A DNA stretch of 64,000 bases. Origin: Vicia villosa. Its lineage: Eukaryota; Streptophyta; Magnoliopsida; Fabales; Fabaceae. The notes below the pieces were generated by a model. It was not told the DNA's origin, made no database searches, and saw only the letters and a list, made by a program, of their open reading frames with translations. The stretch spans positions 238,708,823-238,772,822 of the forward strand of contig NC_081180.1 of NCBI RefSeq assembly GCF_029867415.1, in the 5' to 3' direction. Positions 35,060 to 47,500 of this stretch are shown one piece after another (within the stretch, counting starts at the first letter, position 1; each line of letters starts with the position of its first letter). The position numbers were made by a program, and so were the translations under genes.

Positions 35060-37200
35060 TATAACACCCATATATAAAAACATACATCAAAGCATATAAT
35101 TATATATGAATCCAAGTATTTGGTACTGAAATACCAATAAGTTCCTAGTCAACACATTATACATATTAATGCCCTAATACAAATATTCTACACAATGGCA
35201 TAATACATACAAGATGTTCAAAATGACAATACTAAGAATTAGATCAAACAATGATCTCAAAAGAACTCCACAACGGAAGCTTCGCCATATCCAAAAGAAC
35301 ATAAGGAATAAGGAAATCAGACTGCTTTCTCCTTACCCTTCGCGGAACCTGTAGTACCTGAAATCAATATATAATGGGGTGAGATACAAAATCTCAGTGA
35401 GTTCCCTATCCTATGGATCCTCTCGGCTTTACAAGGTTCTAGCCTATAAGTCTCAAGTCATAAAGGGAACTAGACCTTGAGTTCACACACTAACATTATA
35501 TGGAATCATACATAGAGTTCAACAACTCAAACACAATATTACTAATCGGAAAACCGTTACCAAGGTATCCCTCTATTCCCGTCCCCTTCTACGTCTAGGA
35601 GGTGGCACGAGTCATGGATCCTTTGGGAAATCTTGACATACGAAATGGATTCGGATTCATGAGCCTTCCCCCATGAATCGTCACTTCACATGGCCCGTAC
35701 ACCATCACAAGTCTCTACCCTTAGGTTCCATTCGTACACAAAAGCGGGAATCAAACCTGCCAAGATTATTAGTGCCTCTATGCACAGTGCCTCTCTGCAC
35801 AAAGAATGCCTGTTAGCATTCAAAGAAAAAGAAATAAACAAAACAATGGTTCCGATTAGTACATCATACAATGGTGATCGCTCACGCAAACCACTAGGCC
35901 TGTTAGCCTTTCCTCAGAAAATTCAAGTACACGTATGTTCCATATAATGTCTCATCCTAGGTTTTCCTTGTTAAGTTACATATACCTAACAAATCCTAGT
36001 TTTCCTCACTTATCCGTTATTCATATACAATGAAGTTATTCAACCCTCTTTGATATAATATATATATATATCAAAGGCATACCAATCCACCTGCAATAGG
36101 ACTCAACCAAACGATTAACACTATTTCTATAACAATGGCAATTTATCACAATTATAGAGTACATATTCGTCATACCAAACGCATACCGTCCACATGGTTC
36201 CGAACGATAAATCACCCAAGTAATCAAGCAAATCGACTCTCGATTAAATAATTCTCCTTTGATCCCAAAACCTACACTACTAGAAAGTACACGCTTCTAG
36301 CTTCCTACCACTTCTAACGGTGATTAAAACCGAGTTACGGTTCAAAAGTTATGGTCGAAACAGTTTTATGTTATTACACTAAATAATTTGTTAAGAAAGC
36401 TTCAGTTCGCGCCGCGCAACAGCTAGGTCGCGCCGCGAACCGTCTGGCAGTTGCCAACTCTCATAATCTTCAACAGTGTTCGCGCCGCTATCAGATGTTC
36501 GCGCCGCCAACCTCTGGCAGTAGCAAACCTCACCAAAATCTCATGGTATTCGCGTCGCGAACCCTTGTACGCGCCGCGTACTGATGGCAGAATCAAAACC
36601 TCTTAAAAACCTGCATAGATCGCGCCGCGCAGCCTTGTTCGCGCCGCGAAGCGCGCGAGAACAGAATTCTCAGCTCTGGTTTTTGATTCAACAAGGACTA
36701 AAACCAACCATCTCCATACTCAAACTTGTTCCAGATCCATACTAAAGCATAGAACAACATATACGATATATATTCAGGATCCATCATTAGCCACAAGCAT
36801 CTATTTCATAGTTTGAACTAAAACCCTAAGATTTCTACCAAAACCCCCAAATCTCAAACTTATGATTTCTCATCCATAAACAATTCTATAAGTTTCTAAC
36901 TAGAACCCACCTCGATTATGAGTCGTTGATGTCGAAGATGAGTTGATTCGGCGGAGAAATGATGAAGATCCAAGCTTTTTCCTCTTTTCTCCTCTTGCTC
37001 TTCCTTCTCTCTACTTCTTCTCTCTATCTTTCTCTTCTTGTTGAAAAATGAAGAAGAAAAGCAAAAGGAAAAGATATAAGAAAATATCTTAAGTTACACT
37101 ACTAACTCAAATGTCCAAAAGTATCTCTAATGTACCAATTAATAAAACCTCAGTGTCAGCTGATAACATTAGAGCACTTAATTTAATACGGGGTATTACA
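35060..37200 (-). repeat. 5' LTR of the Tekay element (2141 bp)
   Basis: It is nearly identical to 28346-30483. Differences include a 15 bp tandem duplication (GTGCCTCTATGCACA-like, near 35774) and a shorter TA run. It retains more intact CGCGCCGCG motifs at about 36404-36655 than the 3' LTR. The PBS lies on its left side. Confidence 0.92.
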
Positions 37201-37205
37201 GAGGG
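37201..37205. repeat. Target-site duplication, right copy (GAGGG)
   Basis: Matches 28341-28345. Confidence 0.9.
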
Positions 37206-37801
37206 TCACACTTGGTTTCTCTTTGTGGTGAGTGGCATAAAGCTGTGGCGGACGCCACAGTCTTCTGTCTTGTAATTTTTTGCTACTTCTGCTATAATGT
37301 GCCATTTCAGTCCATTTCTTTGCCATTTCTTCCTCTTTTCTCATGCAAGCCTGATGGAATATAAATACTTGAAACATGCTTAAAATATATATTTATTAAA
37401 TCAGTCAAACATGATGACTCGGTCTCTAAAAAATATTATGGCACCTACAAAATTTCAAAATTTCATAATTCCACATGTTTACTCTTTAAACTCAAATTCT
37501 AAACATAGTAATAAAATACAAATTCAAACAAATTTTGAACAAACTCTAATTGTAAACATGGAAAAATTGGTCCAACTAAATTTTGAATAAAGTTTATTTC
37601 TATTTTTATTTTAATTTTTTTAATATGAAAACGCCGTCGTTTTGTCCAAAAAAATACATTTAATATGTCAATTTTTTAAAACCGTTGATTCATCGATTTT
37701 ACCAATTTGTGTCATTCTAGTTGATTTCCACTAGTTAAATAAACCGATGATTCCTCTGATTCATGATTCAACTGGTTCGACTAACTGGTTCGATCCAATT
37801 A
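37206..37801. other. Unassigned AT-rich DNA with a degenerate MITE-like patch
   Basis: No gene is seen. The part at about 37640-37815 (AACCGTTGATTCATCG..., GGTTCGACTAACTGGTTCG..., ATTATTAAAACA) resembles the 3' part of the hAT-like MITE at 54522-55285 and may be a decayed relative. Confidence 0.3.
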
Positions 37802-38745
37802 TTAAAACAATTATTTTTGATCCCCTATTTCAAAATTTAGTTTTTTAGTCTCTCAAATTTATAAAGTTATATTGATGTGTAGGATAATTTATTAATTATA
37901 TGTCTTATAGAATAAATTAGTAATTAAGAAATTTAATTAAAAGGAACTCCATACATTAGGTGCATGCACCATTTTGCAAGTGAAGAGGGGAAATGCCAAC
38001 CTGCTATAGCAAAGAGAAATTCATAGATTTGATTCAAGCTTAAAACATTGTATTTATGCTGATTAATTGCATTGCTTAAGTATTCAAACAATCATAGCCA
38101 TACCTTATATTCTTGCTTTCTACTGCTAGATTCAATAACTACCTTAGAAAGGCCGAAGACTTATTTTATCACAAAAATTCTAGCTTCTCAAGCTTTGAAG
38201 ACAGAGACTTTAGGGTGAAAATAAGGATTCCCCGTGCATGAAAAATGATGCAAGAACGATTCTTTGTTGGCTTTGTTTCTCTTTGAAGTCTCACATTGAT
38301 CATTTAATAAATATGATTAGTGTTTATATATATCTCACTCATTCATAATCATATAAAACTTATTGTTATCTTAGATACCCGATTGATGTTGTAATGACAT
38401 GGGCTTTGGACTAAGAAACTCCATTTAAAATTTTTACTTAATTAATCTTTTATAAAACTTGATTAAAAATATTAATTAATAAAGTATCCTATTCATCAGT
38501 GATATTTCATAAAAGTAAGTTAATTAACTAATTTTTAAGAAAATCTAATTAAAATTATTAATTATTAATTTACTCTGTAAAAACAAGTAATTGATATATT
38601 GTTCTAGTCCTTAAAAAAAAACTTGTATGCTAGTCATCATTGTCACGTCTCCAAAAATGGAGGGGACCAAAAAATTTCAAAAGGGATAAAAATCTGAGTT
38701 TTGAAATAGGGAACCAAAAAGTTAAAAACACCTAAATAGGAAAAT
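37802..38745. mobile_element. Possible TIR element bounded by GATCCCCTATTTCAAAA-like ends
   Basis: The left end (TTTTTGATCCCCTATTTCAAAA) and the right end (TTTTGAAATAGGGAACCAAAAA) are inverted relatives of the frequent GGGACCAAAA-type transposon ends. Inside, 38215-38420 is duplicated at about 54410-55430. I could not find a clear target duplication or any coding domain, so this may be two independent relics. Confidence 0.35.
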
Positions 38746-38780
38746 CAAAAGTGCATTTAAAGGATCTTGAGAGATGAGTC

Positions 38781-40010
38781 AGTGGAGAGGGCTGGCGCGT
38801 CGTAAGGTGCTATCGCCAGCGGTAACTCCACTGAATGTCACGGGATCTTGCAAGCAAGTTGAAGAGAAGGATCAACATGTAGACGAGGGTTCTCTCTACA
38901 CTACTCAAAAAAGGGATCTGAATTAAAGGAGGGTGTGGAAGGGAAAGTACGAAATCTGGAAACCCTAGAGGAAGAGAATGTTAACAAAATTGGAGATCAA
39001 CAAACTGAGCTGAAGAAATTGTGGGTTGATGTTATTAATGGCAACCAAAACCCAGCTAAAGGAATGGCCATGGAATTCGTGGCTCCAAAGATGGTTAATG
39101 GAGAAATTGAGATTCAAATTAAAGCAGTTGACATAGAATTCGAGGTGAAATTTTGGGAATCCTTTTGCATTATGTATGTCCTATAAGGAGACATGAGTAT
39201 GAATAATGTCAAACAATATATGATGAATTATGGAATTTCGCGAAGTTGTCGGACATGTTCTACAACGAATATGACTATTTTATCTTGAAATTTTAATCCT
39301 TCCTTGTGTTGATGAAGGGGCTTTGTACGATACATAACATGCCAATGTTATTGCGGGAACGAAAGCTTAATTTTAGCCTTAAAAGGGATATGCTCAGAAC
39401 TCTTCCCATGTAAGTCGAGTTGCCCTAGTTGTCCTTACATATTTGGGGAGCATGAAGTTTGAGTAAGATTAGAAGCATGTTAAGGACTCCTTTGGTTACT
39501 AATGGATGTACGACAAAAAACCTTAGGGTATCGTATGCTCAAACACTGGATGAGGTTGATATTACACAAACACTGGCAAAAGTACATCTCAGTTAAAGAT
39601 TCGGAAGGTAAACATATGAAATAATATGTTGAATATGAATGGAAGCCATTGTTTTGTGCGACATGCCAGGTGGTAGGATGTAATTGTGCCATGAAGACCC
39701 AACAAAAAGAAACACTACTGAATAGTGATTGGCATACCTCCTGATCTGACAAAGACTAAACATATGGAAGATAAGGTTGAGGATTGCACTAAGGTAAGTG
39801 CTAATAGGAGAGACAAAGGCAAAGTGGTTGTGAGTGAAGGCGCGTCGTCTCAAATCCAATGTCAAAATGAATTAGGACTACTAGGTATTTTGAATGATTC
39901 TCTAGTGTTTCAAAACAAAGTCCCATGATTCTTTCATGGAATGTAAGAGAGCTCAATAAAATGGAAAAGACAAAAGAGGTAGAGAAAAGAAGGAAATGAC
40001 AAATCATGTC
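38781..40010 (+). pseudogene. LINE (L1-type) relic: ORF1 and start of ORF2
   Basis: Translation in shifting frames gives ARRKVLSPAVTPLNVTGS (from about 38800), then an open piece at 38935-39183 with LWVDVINGNQNPAKGMAMEFVAPK, then remnants of the DUF4283-type region (SDMFYNEYDYFILKF, LKRDMLRTLPM) and a C-rich end. At 39925 MILSWNVRELNKMEKTKEVEKR matches the start of the ORF2 endonuclease of plant LINEs and soon stops. Several stops and frameshifts make it non-functional. The piece ends near 40010 without RT or a poly-A tail. Confidence 0.75.
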
Positions 40011-40285
40011 AGAGATAGATTAAAGCTCAAGAGGTTGAACATGGTTACTTGTTTAGTTCAAGAATTTTTTCCTACCACGAGTACTTATATGGTACACGCA
40101 TTTTTTCACAAAATATAATAAAAAATAGATTAAAAAATAAACAACTTAAGAAAAAGAGTTAAATTCAATTTAAAAACAAATACAAGTATGAGATAAAATG
40201 TAAATCGAAATTCAGTAACATAGCATAATTTTTTACGATCTATTTTGACATAAATATGTGATTCAAGGTTTTTTTTATAGTGAAA
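40011..40285. other. AT-rich interval left of the copia element
   Basis: No gene or repeat is recognised. It is the 5' flank of the copia insertion and ends in the CCAAG duplication (40286-40290). Confidence 0.5.
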
Positions 40286-40290
40286 CCAAG
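40286..40290. repeat. Target-site duplication of the copia element, left (CCAAG)
   Basis: It is repeated at 49067-49071. Confidence 0.75.
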
Positions 40291-40507
40291 TAATAGATGA
40301 TAAATAGATGATTAGTTAGTTAGTTAGGTAGGTAGTTACAATTGAGCATAATGTTAGTTATTTTAGTTAGTCTCTTAGTGTAACTACCATCTCTTCTTCT
40401 TGTATATATACTGTACTACTATCATTAATACAAGTATGAGAGATTCTGTTGCACTCTCTTCTCTTCCCATTTCCATTGTTATTAGCATGAATCATAAACC
40501 CCAAATA
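40291..40507 (+). repeat. Copia 5' LTR (217 bp, TA...TA ends)
   Basis: It begins TAATAGATGATAAATAG, contains a TATATATA core near 40403 and ends ...CATAAACCCCAAATA directly at the PBS. It matches 48855-49066 except for small indels (GTTAGTTAGGTA repeat count). Confidence 0.8.
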
Positions 40508-40520
40508 TGGTATCATCGTC
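40508..40520 (+). other. Copia primer binding site
   Basis: TGGTATCATCG follows the LTR directly. TGGTATCA matches the initiator tRNA-Met type, and later bases diverge. Confidence 0.6.
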
Positions 40521-40635
40521 TTCGATCCACACTCTTTTGCATATCTTCTTTCTTCTTCTTTGTTGAGTATCTTTCATTTTTTGATAGTGCTCATCTTCTT
40601 CCTTTCTTCTTCTTCTATCTCTTGCCGCTTCGATC

Positions 40636-41660
40636 ATGCCTCCACGCATTGATACCACCGCACACCGCATCGCCAACGGTGATGTTGATTCAGTGTATTA
40701 TGTTCATCCTAGTGAAGGCCCTAACTCTGTCATCATTACTCCTCAATTGAATGGCTCCAACTATATATCTTGGTCACGATTGATGGAACGAGCTCTTGGC
40801 GCCAAGAATAAGCTTTCCTTCATCAATGGATCGATTATGGTTCCTGTACCTAACGATATTAATCGTTCTGCATGAGAGCGATGCAATTGCCTCGTGCATT
40901 AATGGATTCTTAATTCTGTTAGTCCTGTGATCGCTCAAAAAATCGTTTTCTTGGAGAATTCTCTTGATGCATGGAAATATCTCAAAGAACGTTTCGCAAA
41001 AGTTGATCGCATTCGTGTATCCAATCTACACACTAAGATCAATAATCTCAAACAAGGTAACAAATCTGTCCATGACTATTTCACAGAATTACGTGGATTA
41101 TGGAAAGAATTGAACTCCCACAGACCAATTCCAATTGCACATGTGCTCAACAATGTCGTTGTGCTGCTATGTGAAGTGCAAGGGATTTTCGTCTTGAGGA
41201 ACAAATTAATCAATTTCTCACTGGTTTGAATGAGAAATTCTCTGTTATCAAAATACAAGTTTTGTTGATGGATCCTTTTCCATCTATTAACAAAGTTTAC
41301 TCAATGGTGAACCAAGAAGATAGTCACAGTGTTTCTTTGCTTCCTAGTCCTGAAGTCACAACTAATGTGGATGAAGCCAACACTCTTGTTAATGCACTTG
41401 ATCCAAGGAAATTCAATGATCGTGGTAAAATTTCCAACTCTTATGGCAGTTCTTCTAATTATAGGAAAGATAGTAAAGTTTGTACATTCTGCCACAGGAC
41501 TGGACACACCATTGTTGCGTGCTATTGTAAGCATGGATTTCCCCAAAACTTTACCAAAAGACAAGCAAATGCGTCCAATTATGCATCTGGTGATACACAA
41601 TCAGTGGCTCGTGTTGGTGAAGAAGCTTCTGCAACCAATTCAAATGCTAGTATTACTTAA
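40636..41660 (+). pseudogene. Copia gag (broken)
   Basis: Three frames together give a copia Gag. 40636-40875 reads MPPRIDTTAHR...QLNGSNYISWSRLMERALGAKNKLSFINGSI. 40927-41229 reads ...LKERFAKVDRIRVSNLHTKINNLKQG...YFTELRGLWKEL. 41226-41660 ends in a zinc knuckle CTFCHRTGHTIVAC followed by CKHGFP. Stops and shifts lie between them (for example near 40873 and 41225). It resembles Retrotran_gag_3-type Gag proteins of short-LTR copia lineages. Gag would form the particle and bind RNA. Confidence 0.82.
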
Positions 41661-41666
41661 GATCAG

Positions 41667-43250
41667 ATGGCTCAATTGATTAGCTTGATCCAACAAACAA
41701 ATTTGTTGCCTCCTAACCCTAGCTCAAACACTAGCACCAACCACATTTCCACTCATACTGGTATGCCACCACATGAGGTCTCAGGTAAAGCCTTTGTCTC
41801 AACTGTCTCTTATTCTACTCTTACCAAACCTGAATTTTGGATACTTGACTCAGGGGAAAATGATCATGTTTGCTCCTCATTACATGTTTAGTTCCTATCA
41901 TGAAATTGAACCCATTAATGTGTGTCTACCCAATGGTTCTGTTATTGTAGCTAAACTTTCAGGCACAACCAAATTTTCCCCTTCTCTACACTTGTCCAAT
42001 GTGTTGTACACTCCTGAATTCTCATTAAATCTCTTTTCTGTTTCTAAACTATGCCAATCCATAAATTATTTCTTTCATTTTTCTGACACTAAATGTTTTA
42101 TTCATGATGTGAACACCAAGAGGATGATTGGTTTGGCTAATCAAATTGAAGGTTTGTACAGACTTGTGACAGACCATAGATGCCTTGCAACAGAAGCTAC
42201 CACTACCATTTCCAATGTTTCTCTATCCAACAACACTGTACCTTCTATTTTTACTAATAATTGTAAGGTGATCCCTCCATAAGCTTTTATGGAACTTTAG
42301 GTTGGGTCATTTATCCCATGCTAGACTCTCAAAAATGTCACAAATGTATCCATATATCACCAATGACAATAAAATTGTGTGTGATGTATGTCATTTTTCT
42401 AGACATAAGAAACTTCCATATTCATTGAGTTCTTCTAAAGCATCACAAAAATTTGAGTTACTCCAATTTGACATATGGGGTCCCATATCAATCAATTCAA
42501 TTCATAATCACAAATATTTTTTGACAGTAGTTGATGATTTTAGTAGATTCACTTGGATCATTTTACTCAAAGACAAATCTGAAGTTTCCACCCATGTCAA
42601 ACAGTTTATCAGCCTCATTGAAAATTAGTTTCACATTTGTCCTAAGTATAATAGGACTGATAATGGTCCTGCATTTTTGTTACCTCAATTTTATGCCTCT
42701 AAAGGTATTGTTCACAAAGATCTTGTGTTGAGTCCCCTCAACCAAATGCTAGAGTAGAGAGAAAACACCAAAATCTTATTAATGTAGGTTGTGCCTTACT
42801 CTACCATTCCAACATACCCTAACAATATTGGTCTTATGCTGTTAGCTATGGAGCATTCATCATAAATAGAGTCAACACACCTTTACTAAATCATCAATAT
42901 CCTAATCACATACTCCACAATAAACCTCTTGATATAACTCAAATTAAGGTTTTTGGATCCCTTTGTTATGCTTCAACCCTAACCAGCCATCGCACCAAAT
43001 TAGACACTAGAGCCAGAAAATCTCTTTTCATTGGTTATGTTGTTGGCTATAAAGGATCTATCCTACTTGATCTTCATTCTCTTATCATTCCAGATTCTAC
43101 TCAACCCCTCAATGCCAATCCTGATCCTTTTGTTTACCATGATGATCCTCAACCACAATCACCTACCTCACCTCAGCCTCACCTAACATTCCACTCCAAC
43201 CTAATAATCGTGTTTCTTCTAGAGTCAAAAATCATCCATCCCATCTAAAG
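41667..43250 (+). pseudogene. Copia protease and integrase (broken)
   Basis: The protease core FWILDSGENDHVCSS keeps D-S-G but has E-N where A-T is usual. A frameshift near 41870 continues into SSYHEIEPINVCLPNGS. The integrase zinc finger (GHLSHARLSKM ... CDVCHFSRHKKLP) and the catalytic-core start (FDIWGPI...KYFLTVVDDFSRFTWIILL) lie at about 42302-42625. Beyond a stop at 42626, fragments such as RTDNGPAF and later SLCYASTLTSHRTKLDTRARKSLFIGY show the rest in changing frames. Confidence 0.8.
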
Positions 43251-43254
43251 GACT

Positions 43255-44340
43255 ATGTATGTACTACCTTCAATGACACACCAACACAATCATCCTCAGG
43301 TACTCCTTATTCTCTTTCAAACTTTATTTCTTATTCTAATCTTTCTCCTTCACATTATCGTTTTAGCCTATCTGTTTCCACTAACCATGAACCTAAAACC
43401 TACAAAGAGGCTTGCAAATATGAATGTTAGAATCAAGATATGAAGTTAGAGTTAGATTCTCTTGAACAAATTGGCACCTGGTCGATTGTAGATCTTCCAC
43501 CCAATGTGAAACCTATTGGTTATCGTTGGGTATATAAGGTGAATCATAAATCTGATGGAAGCATTGAGAGATTTAAGGCATGTCTTGTTGCAAAAGGATA
43601 CATCCAAATTGAAGGGTTTGACTACTCCGATACTTTCTCACCAGTGGCTAAACTCACCACAGTTAGACTTGTTCTTGCTTTGGCTTCAGCTCAGAACTGG
43701 TATCTCCACCAATTGGACGTAAACAACACATTCCTGCATGGTAACTTGCATGAGGATGTATACATGGTTATACCACCAGGAGTTCATACATCTAAACCTA
43801 ACCAAGTATGCAAACTCATCAAATCCTTATATGGATTGAAACAAGCAAGTAGACAATGGTTTGAAAAACTTACTTCCCTTCTTATTCGTCATGGATACAT
43901 ACAAGCCACATCTGATCACTCATTGTTTGTCAAGAAAACATCATCTACATTCACGATTCTACTTGTGTACGTTAATGACGTTTTCTTAGCTGGTGATTCC
44001 TTACATGAATTTCAATCCATCAAAGACATATGCATCAACATTTCAAGATAAAGGATCTTGGGATCCTTAAATATTTATTGGGATTGGAAGTGGCTCACTC
44101 CAAACAAGGTATATTCATATGTCAACGCAAATATTGCCTCGATCTCCTCAGTGATTCAGGTTTTCTAGGTTCTAAACCTGCTACCACACCATCTGATTCT
44201 TCAACCAAGTTGTGCCATGATAATAGTCACGAGTTTACATACATTCCTTCTTACAGAAGACTTGTTGGTAGACTAATATATCTCAATACTACACGACCAA
44301 ACATAACCTTTATCACCCAATAACTCAGTCAGTTTCTCTC
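43255..44340 (+). pseudogene. Copia reverse transcriptase (broken, YVND at the active site)
   Basis: The frame at 43440-44051 holds [56 protein letters not shown] and [12 protein letters not shown]. The catalytic Y-V-D-D box reads Y-V-N-D (near 43970-43981), losing one metal-binding aspartate. A frameshift near 44040 continues as [18 protein letters not shown] up to about 44320. The product would have copied RNA to DNA, but this copy is catalytically dead as well as frameshifted. Confidence 0.85.
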
Positions 44341-44543
44341 CAAACCATCCACACAACACTACAATGCTGCTTGTCGTGTCCTTAGATATTTGAAACATTG
44401 TCCAGGCCAAGGTTTATTCTACCCTCGCAACTCTTCTCTCCATGTCACCGGTTTCTCTGATGCAGACTGGGCCGGTTGCTTTGAGACAAGGTGATCAGTT
44501 TCTGGATCTTTCTTCTATCTAGGAAACTCTCTCATTTCATGAC
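44341..44543 (+). pseudogene. Copia RNase H, 5' part
   Basis: The frame reads LSQFLSKPSTQHYNAACRVL, then RYLKHCPGQGLF and GFSDADWAGC, with a stop before SVSGSFFYLGNSLIS. It is interrupted at the ATGAC target site (44539-44543). Confidence 0.8.
44539..44543. repeat. Target-site duplication of solo LTR F, left (ATGAC)
   Basis: It is repeated at 48460-48464. Confidence 0.9.
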
Positions 44544-47500
44544 TGTCATACCCCAATTTTTGACCCGCATTTTGTGTGTCCATTCGCATTTCATCTAAAA
44601 AAATCAAAAAATATATGTGTGTTCATTTTGCAAGTTTTATTAGATTTTTTGTTTAATAACTTTGTCTTGCTCATTTTTACTAACTTTTGGTTTGAAATTA
44701 ATTTGAATTCAATTTAGTTTTAGATTGAATCTTATTAATTTTTAAAATCAAATATCTTTGTTACATTTTTGTTTTTGTTATTATTTTATTGTCATTTTAT
44801 TTTAGGTGCAAAGGAAGGACCAATTGCAAAAACGTCCATTGAATACAAGTCTTTTGGAAAGCCCAAGTGAATTCAATTGAGGGCCCATGAGAATTGACCC
44901 AATACCGTATTTGATCCAAGATTCCTTAAGATTTTTGAAGAAATTCAAGCCAAGAGAATTGTTGAGTTGGGTCCACAAAAAGGCACACGGTTTATGCTTC
45001 AGTTCACTGCAAAGCAAAAATTTCAACATCTGACATAAGTTCACATCCAAATTTCATCAAAATTTCAATTCAAAATTCCAAAAAATATTACAATCAATCT
45101 CAGCCATTGATACAAAATACACCAAATAATCAAGGGTGGAGTTTCGTTCGAATTGATTCACAAATGAAGTCGACGAAAAACTCAGCTCACAAAAATATCC
45201 TCACCGCCTCTCACGCTTTCATAACCATATTACCAGCTCATCATTCTTCACGTTTGCTTCCCACGAGTTTCCCTTGATCCTCACTCAAATCTCTATTCTA
45301 CCCTCACTCAATATCTCCTATAAATATAGAGGCATACACACAGAAAAAGGGAGGAGAAAATAAGTATCGTTATGCTGCAAAAATCTGAAGCCAAACTCTC
45401 CTCCAAAATCCACTGAAAACTTCACTCATATCATCTTCGTTCACCACCAATTTTGTTCATATCCATCAAACCTTCAATCTACCACCAATATTCACTCATC
45501 AATAAGCCTTCACAAACTTCATAACTTCATCAAATCCAACCTTCATCAGCTCCACAACCCACAACCTAGCAAACTCAGAATCACAGATTCTTCAACAAAC
45601 TCAACATAACCTTCAGCTTCAAAGCTCATAATACGATACCTTCAATTCATCACCTACAAAAATTCATCCGCAATTCAATTTCTAGAACAATGAATCCTCA
45701 CCTACAAACTGAAACCATCATCGACTCAACTTCCGATACAACTCCAGTCAACTCGTATTCATCAGCATTCGCAAACGGTGACTGATTCCACGAACGAGCA
45801 ACTCCCTTCAACGGCTTCATTGCAACAGCAGATTGAATCTCCTTCACTGAACCGCGCGATGACGTCCTTTTGGCAGTTGATTTCGTGAGATGAGAAGGAG
45901 CCACGGAAACAGAGAAGGTAATGTCAGAGAGAGGGGAGATTTGTTTTTGCGGTGAAAATGTGAACAAGGAAGAGAGACGAAGGAAAAGGGCCGTTTGAAG
46001 AAGTGTGAGGCAGATCAACCTTTTTCTTTAGGGTTTGATTTGTTTGGATCTCAGCTTGGGCTAAAATGAGGATCAGCCCAACGAATTTACTCTATGCACA
46101 CCACCTGTCTTGCGGATTACACCCCGTACTGGATTCAATCTTTGTTTTGGGCCTTACAAACTATTCAAGGTCCAACATCTTTTTGGAGCTTTCTATGCTT
46201 TTTATTTTTTATTTTATTTTTTAGTTTCTATTTGTTTAATACAAAAAATACAAGAATATTTTCTAGTTAAATAGATTTCTTCTTAATTTTCAAAAATCAA
46301 AAAAATATGTTAGTATTAGTTTTTATATCAAAAAATATATATATAGTTTTAAATGTTCTTTTTGATTTAATACTTGATGATCCATTTTGGTGAGAGTTTT
46401 TGGTGATGATTTTTCAATATATCTCTTCTTCTACTCCATTCTTATTTTTCTTTGAATCACAAATTTAGAGGTCTATTTCCTCTTTAAATTCAATAGACTT
46501 AGGGCGTTGATGGGATGAAAATCCTAATCCGCAATATTAAGTGATTGAACTTAAAGATTGAAGGAACCTTTAATGTGATTCCATCTTTTATTTCTTTTTA
46601 TTTTGGTCGATGAAAATCTTCAACATCTTTGGAATTCTTTTGGATTCTAGATGAAGACGAGACCGCTACCTATTTTCTTTTCGTGCGGTATTGCTTTCGG
46701 AGAACGATCTACATATCGTTTTCTAGCATGCATTAGCACAAAGATTGTTGACCGGCCTCGTTGTAGGGTGACTTCTACATAAGTCACTTGGCGATCTGCT
46801 TAACATAGCGCAACATTTCGTGTCCCGAATAAAAGATCGAATATGGAAGAGAATTGTATGCGGTTGATTTAAGACTTGTGGAAGTTTATCGTGTAGTCGC
46901 TATGATTTTATCAAGCTTCTGATAAATTTCCATTGAATTTAAATCCGAGAACATCCTTCACTCACCATCGATCTCCATTACTAACTTTGATAACATACTT
47001 GACAAGTTTCAAGATGGTTATCTTTAACATCTAACAACTAACTTTAATTTCCGCACTTTATTATATTGCTCTTTATATTTTTCGCTTTATCGCTTTATTT
47101 TATCATTTCATCATATTTACATTCCGCTATTTTCTCTTTGTCCATTTGGACGTTTATATTCCGCTATTTTCCCTTTGTCCATTTGGACATATGTTTATGC
47201 TTCCGCTATTTTTCTTTTGTCCACTTGGACCATACTTTACTTTTATGCTAAAACACTAATAAAATAACAAAAAATCTAAAAAACGTTTAAGGCTCTCTTT
47301 TGGACTATTGGTTACTATCCCGAGCATTTTGGAGATTCGGACTTATGGACTTAGTACCTCTGGACCCTTATGATATTGTTACTCTGTTGTTATTCTGTCT
47401 GTCTGGCATTGGATTGTTGTCTGTTTGTATGTGCAGGTATTTCCTTGAAAGCCCTTGATGGTTAATTCCAAGGCATTGACATAAGGATTTTACCCGAAAA

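Larger units (their letters stand above)
28346..37200 (-). mobile_element. Near-complete Tekay-type chromovirus (Ty3/gypsy)
   Basis: This 8855 bp element has two LTRs (28346-30483 and 35060-37200), a PBS of the initiator-Met type (35042-35059), a PPT (30484-30500) and a perfect 5 bp duplication. The polyprotein order is gag, protease, RT, RNase H, integrase and a C-terminal chromodomain-like tail, typical of the Tekay/Del lineage. The LTRs differ by roughly 25 substitutions by eye, a 15 bp duplication and a TA-repeat length change, so the insertion is young. Only two frameshifts near the start of gag and a D-C-G protease site argue against autonomy. Confidence 0.93.

Noticed and set aside
28972..36227. 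Small frames duplicated at about 28972-29510 and 35686-36227 as a gene pair
   Set aside because: They are the same positions in the two LTRs of the Tekay element. The similarity is due to LTR duplication, not a gene family.
45698..46018. 106-codon minus-strand frame in solo LTR F
   Set aside because: It lies in the CT-rich leader of the LTR, in antisense. Similar chance frames occur in other LTRs here.
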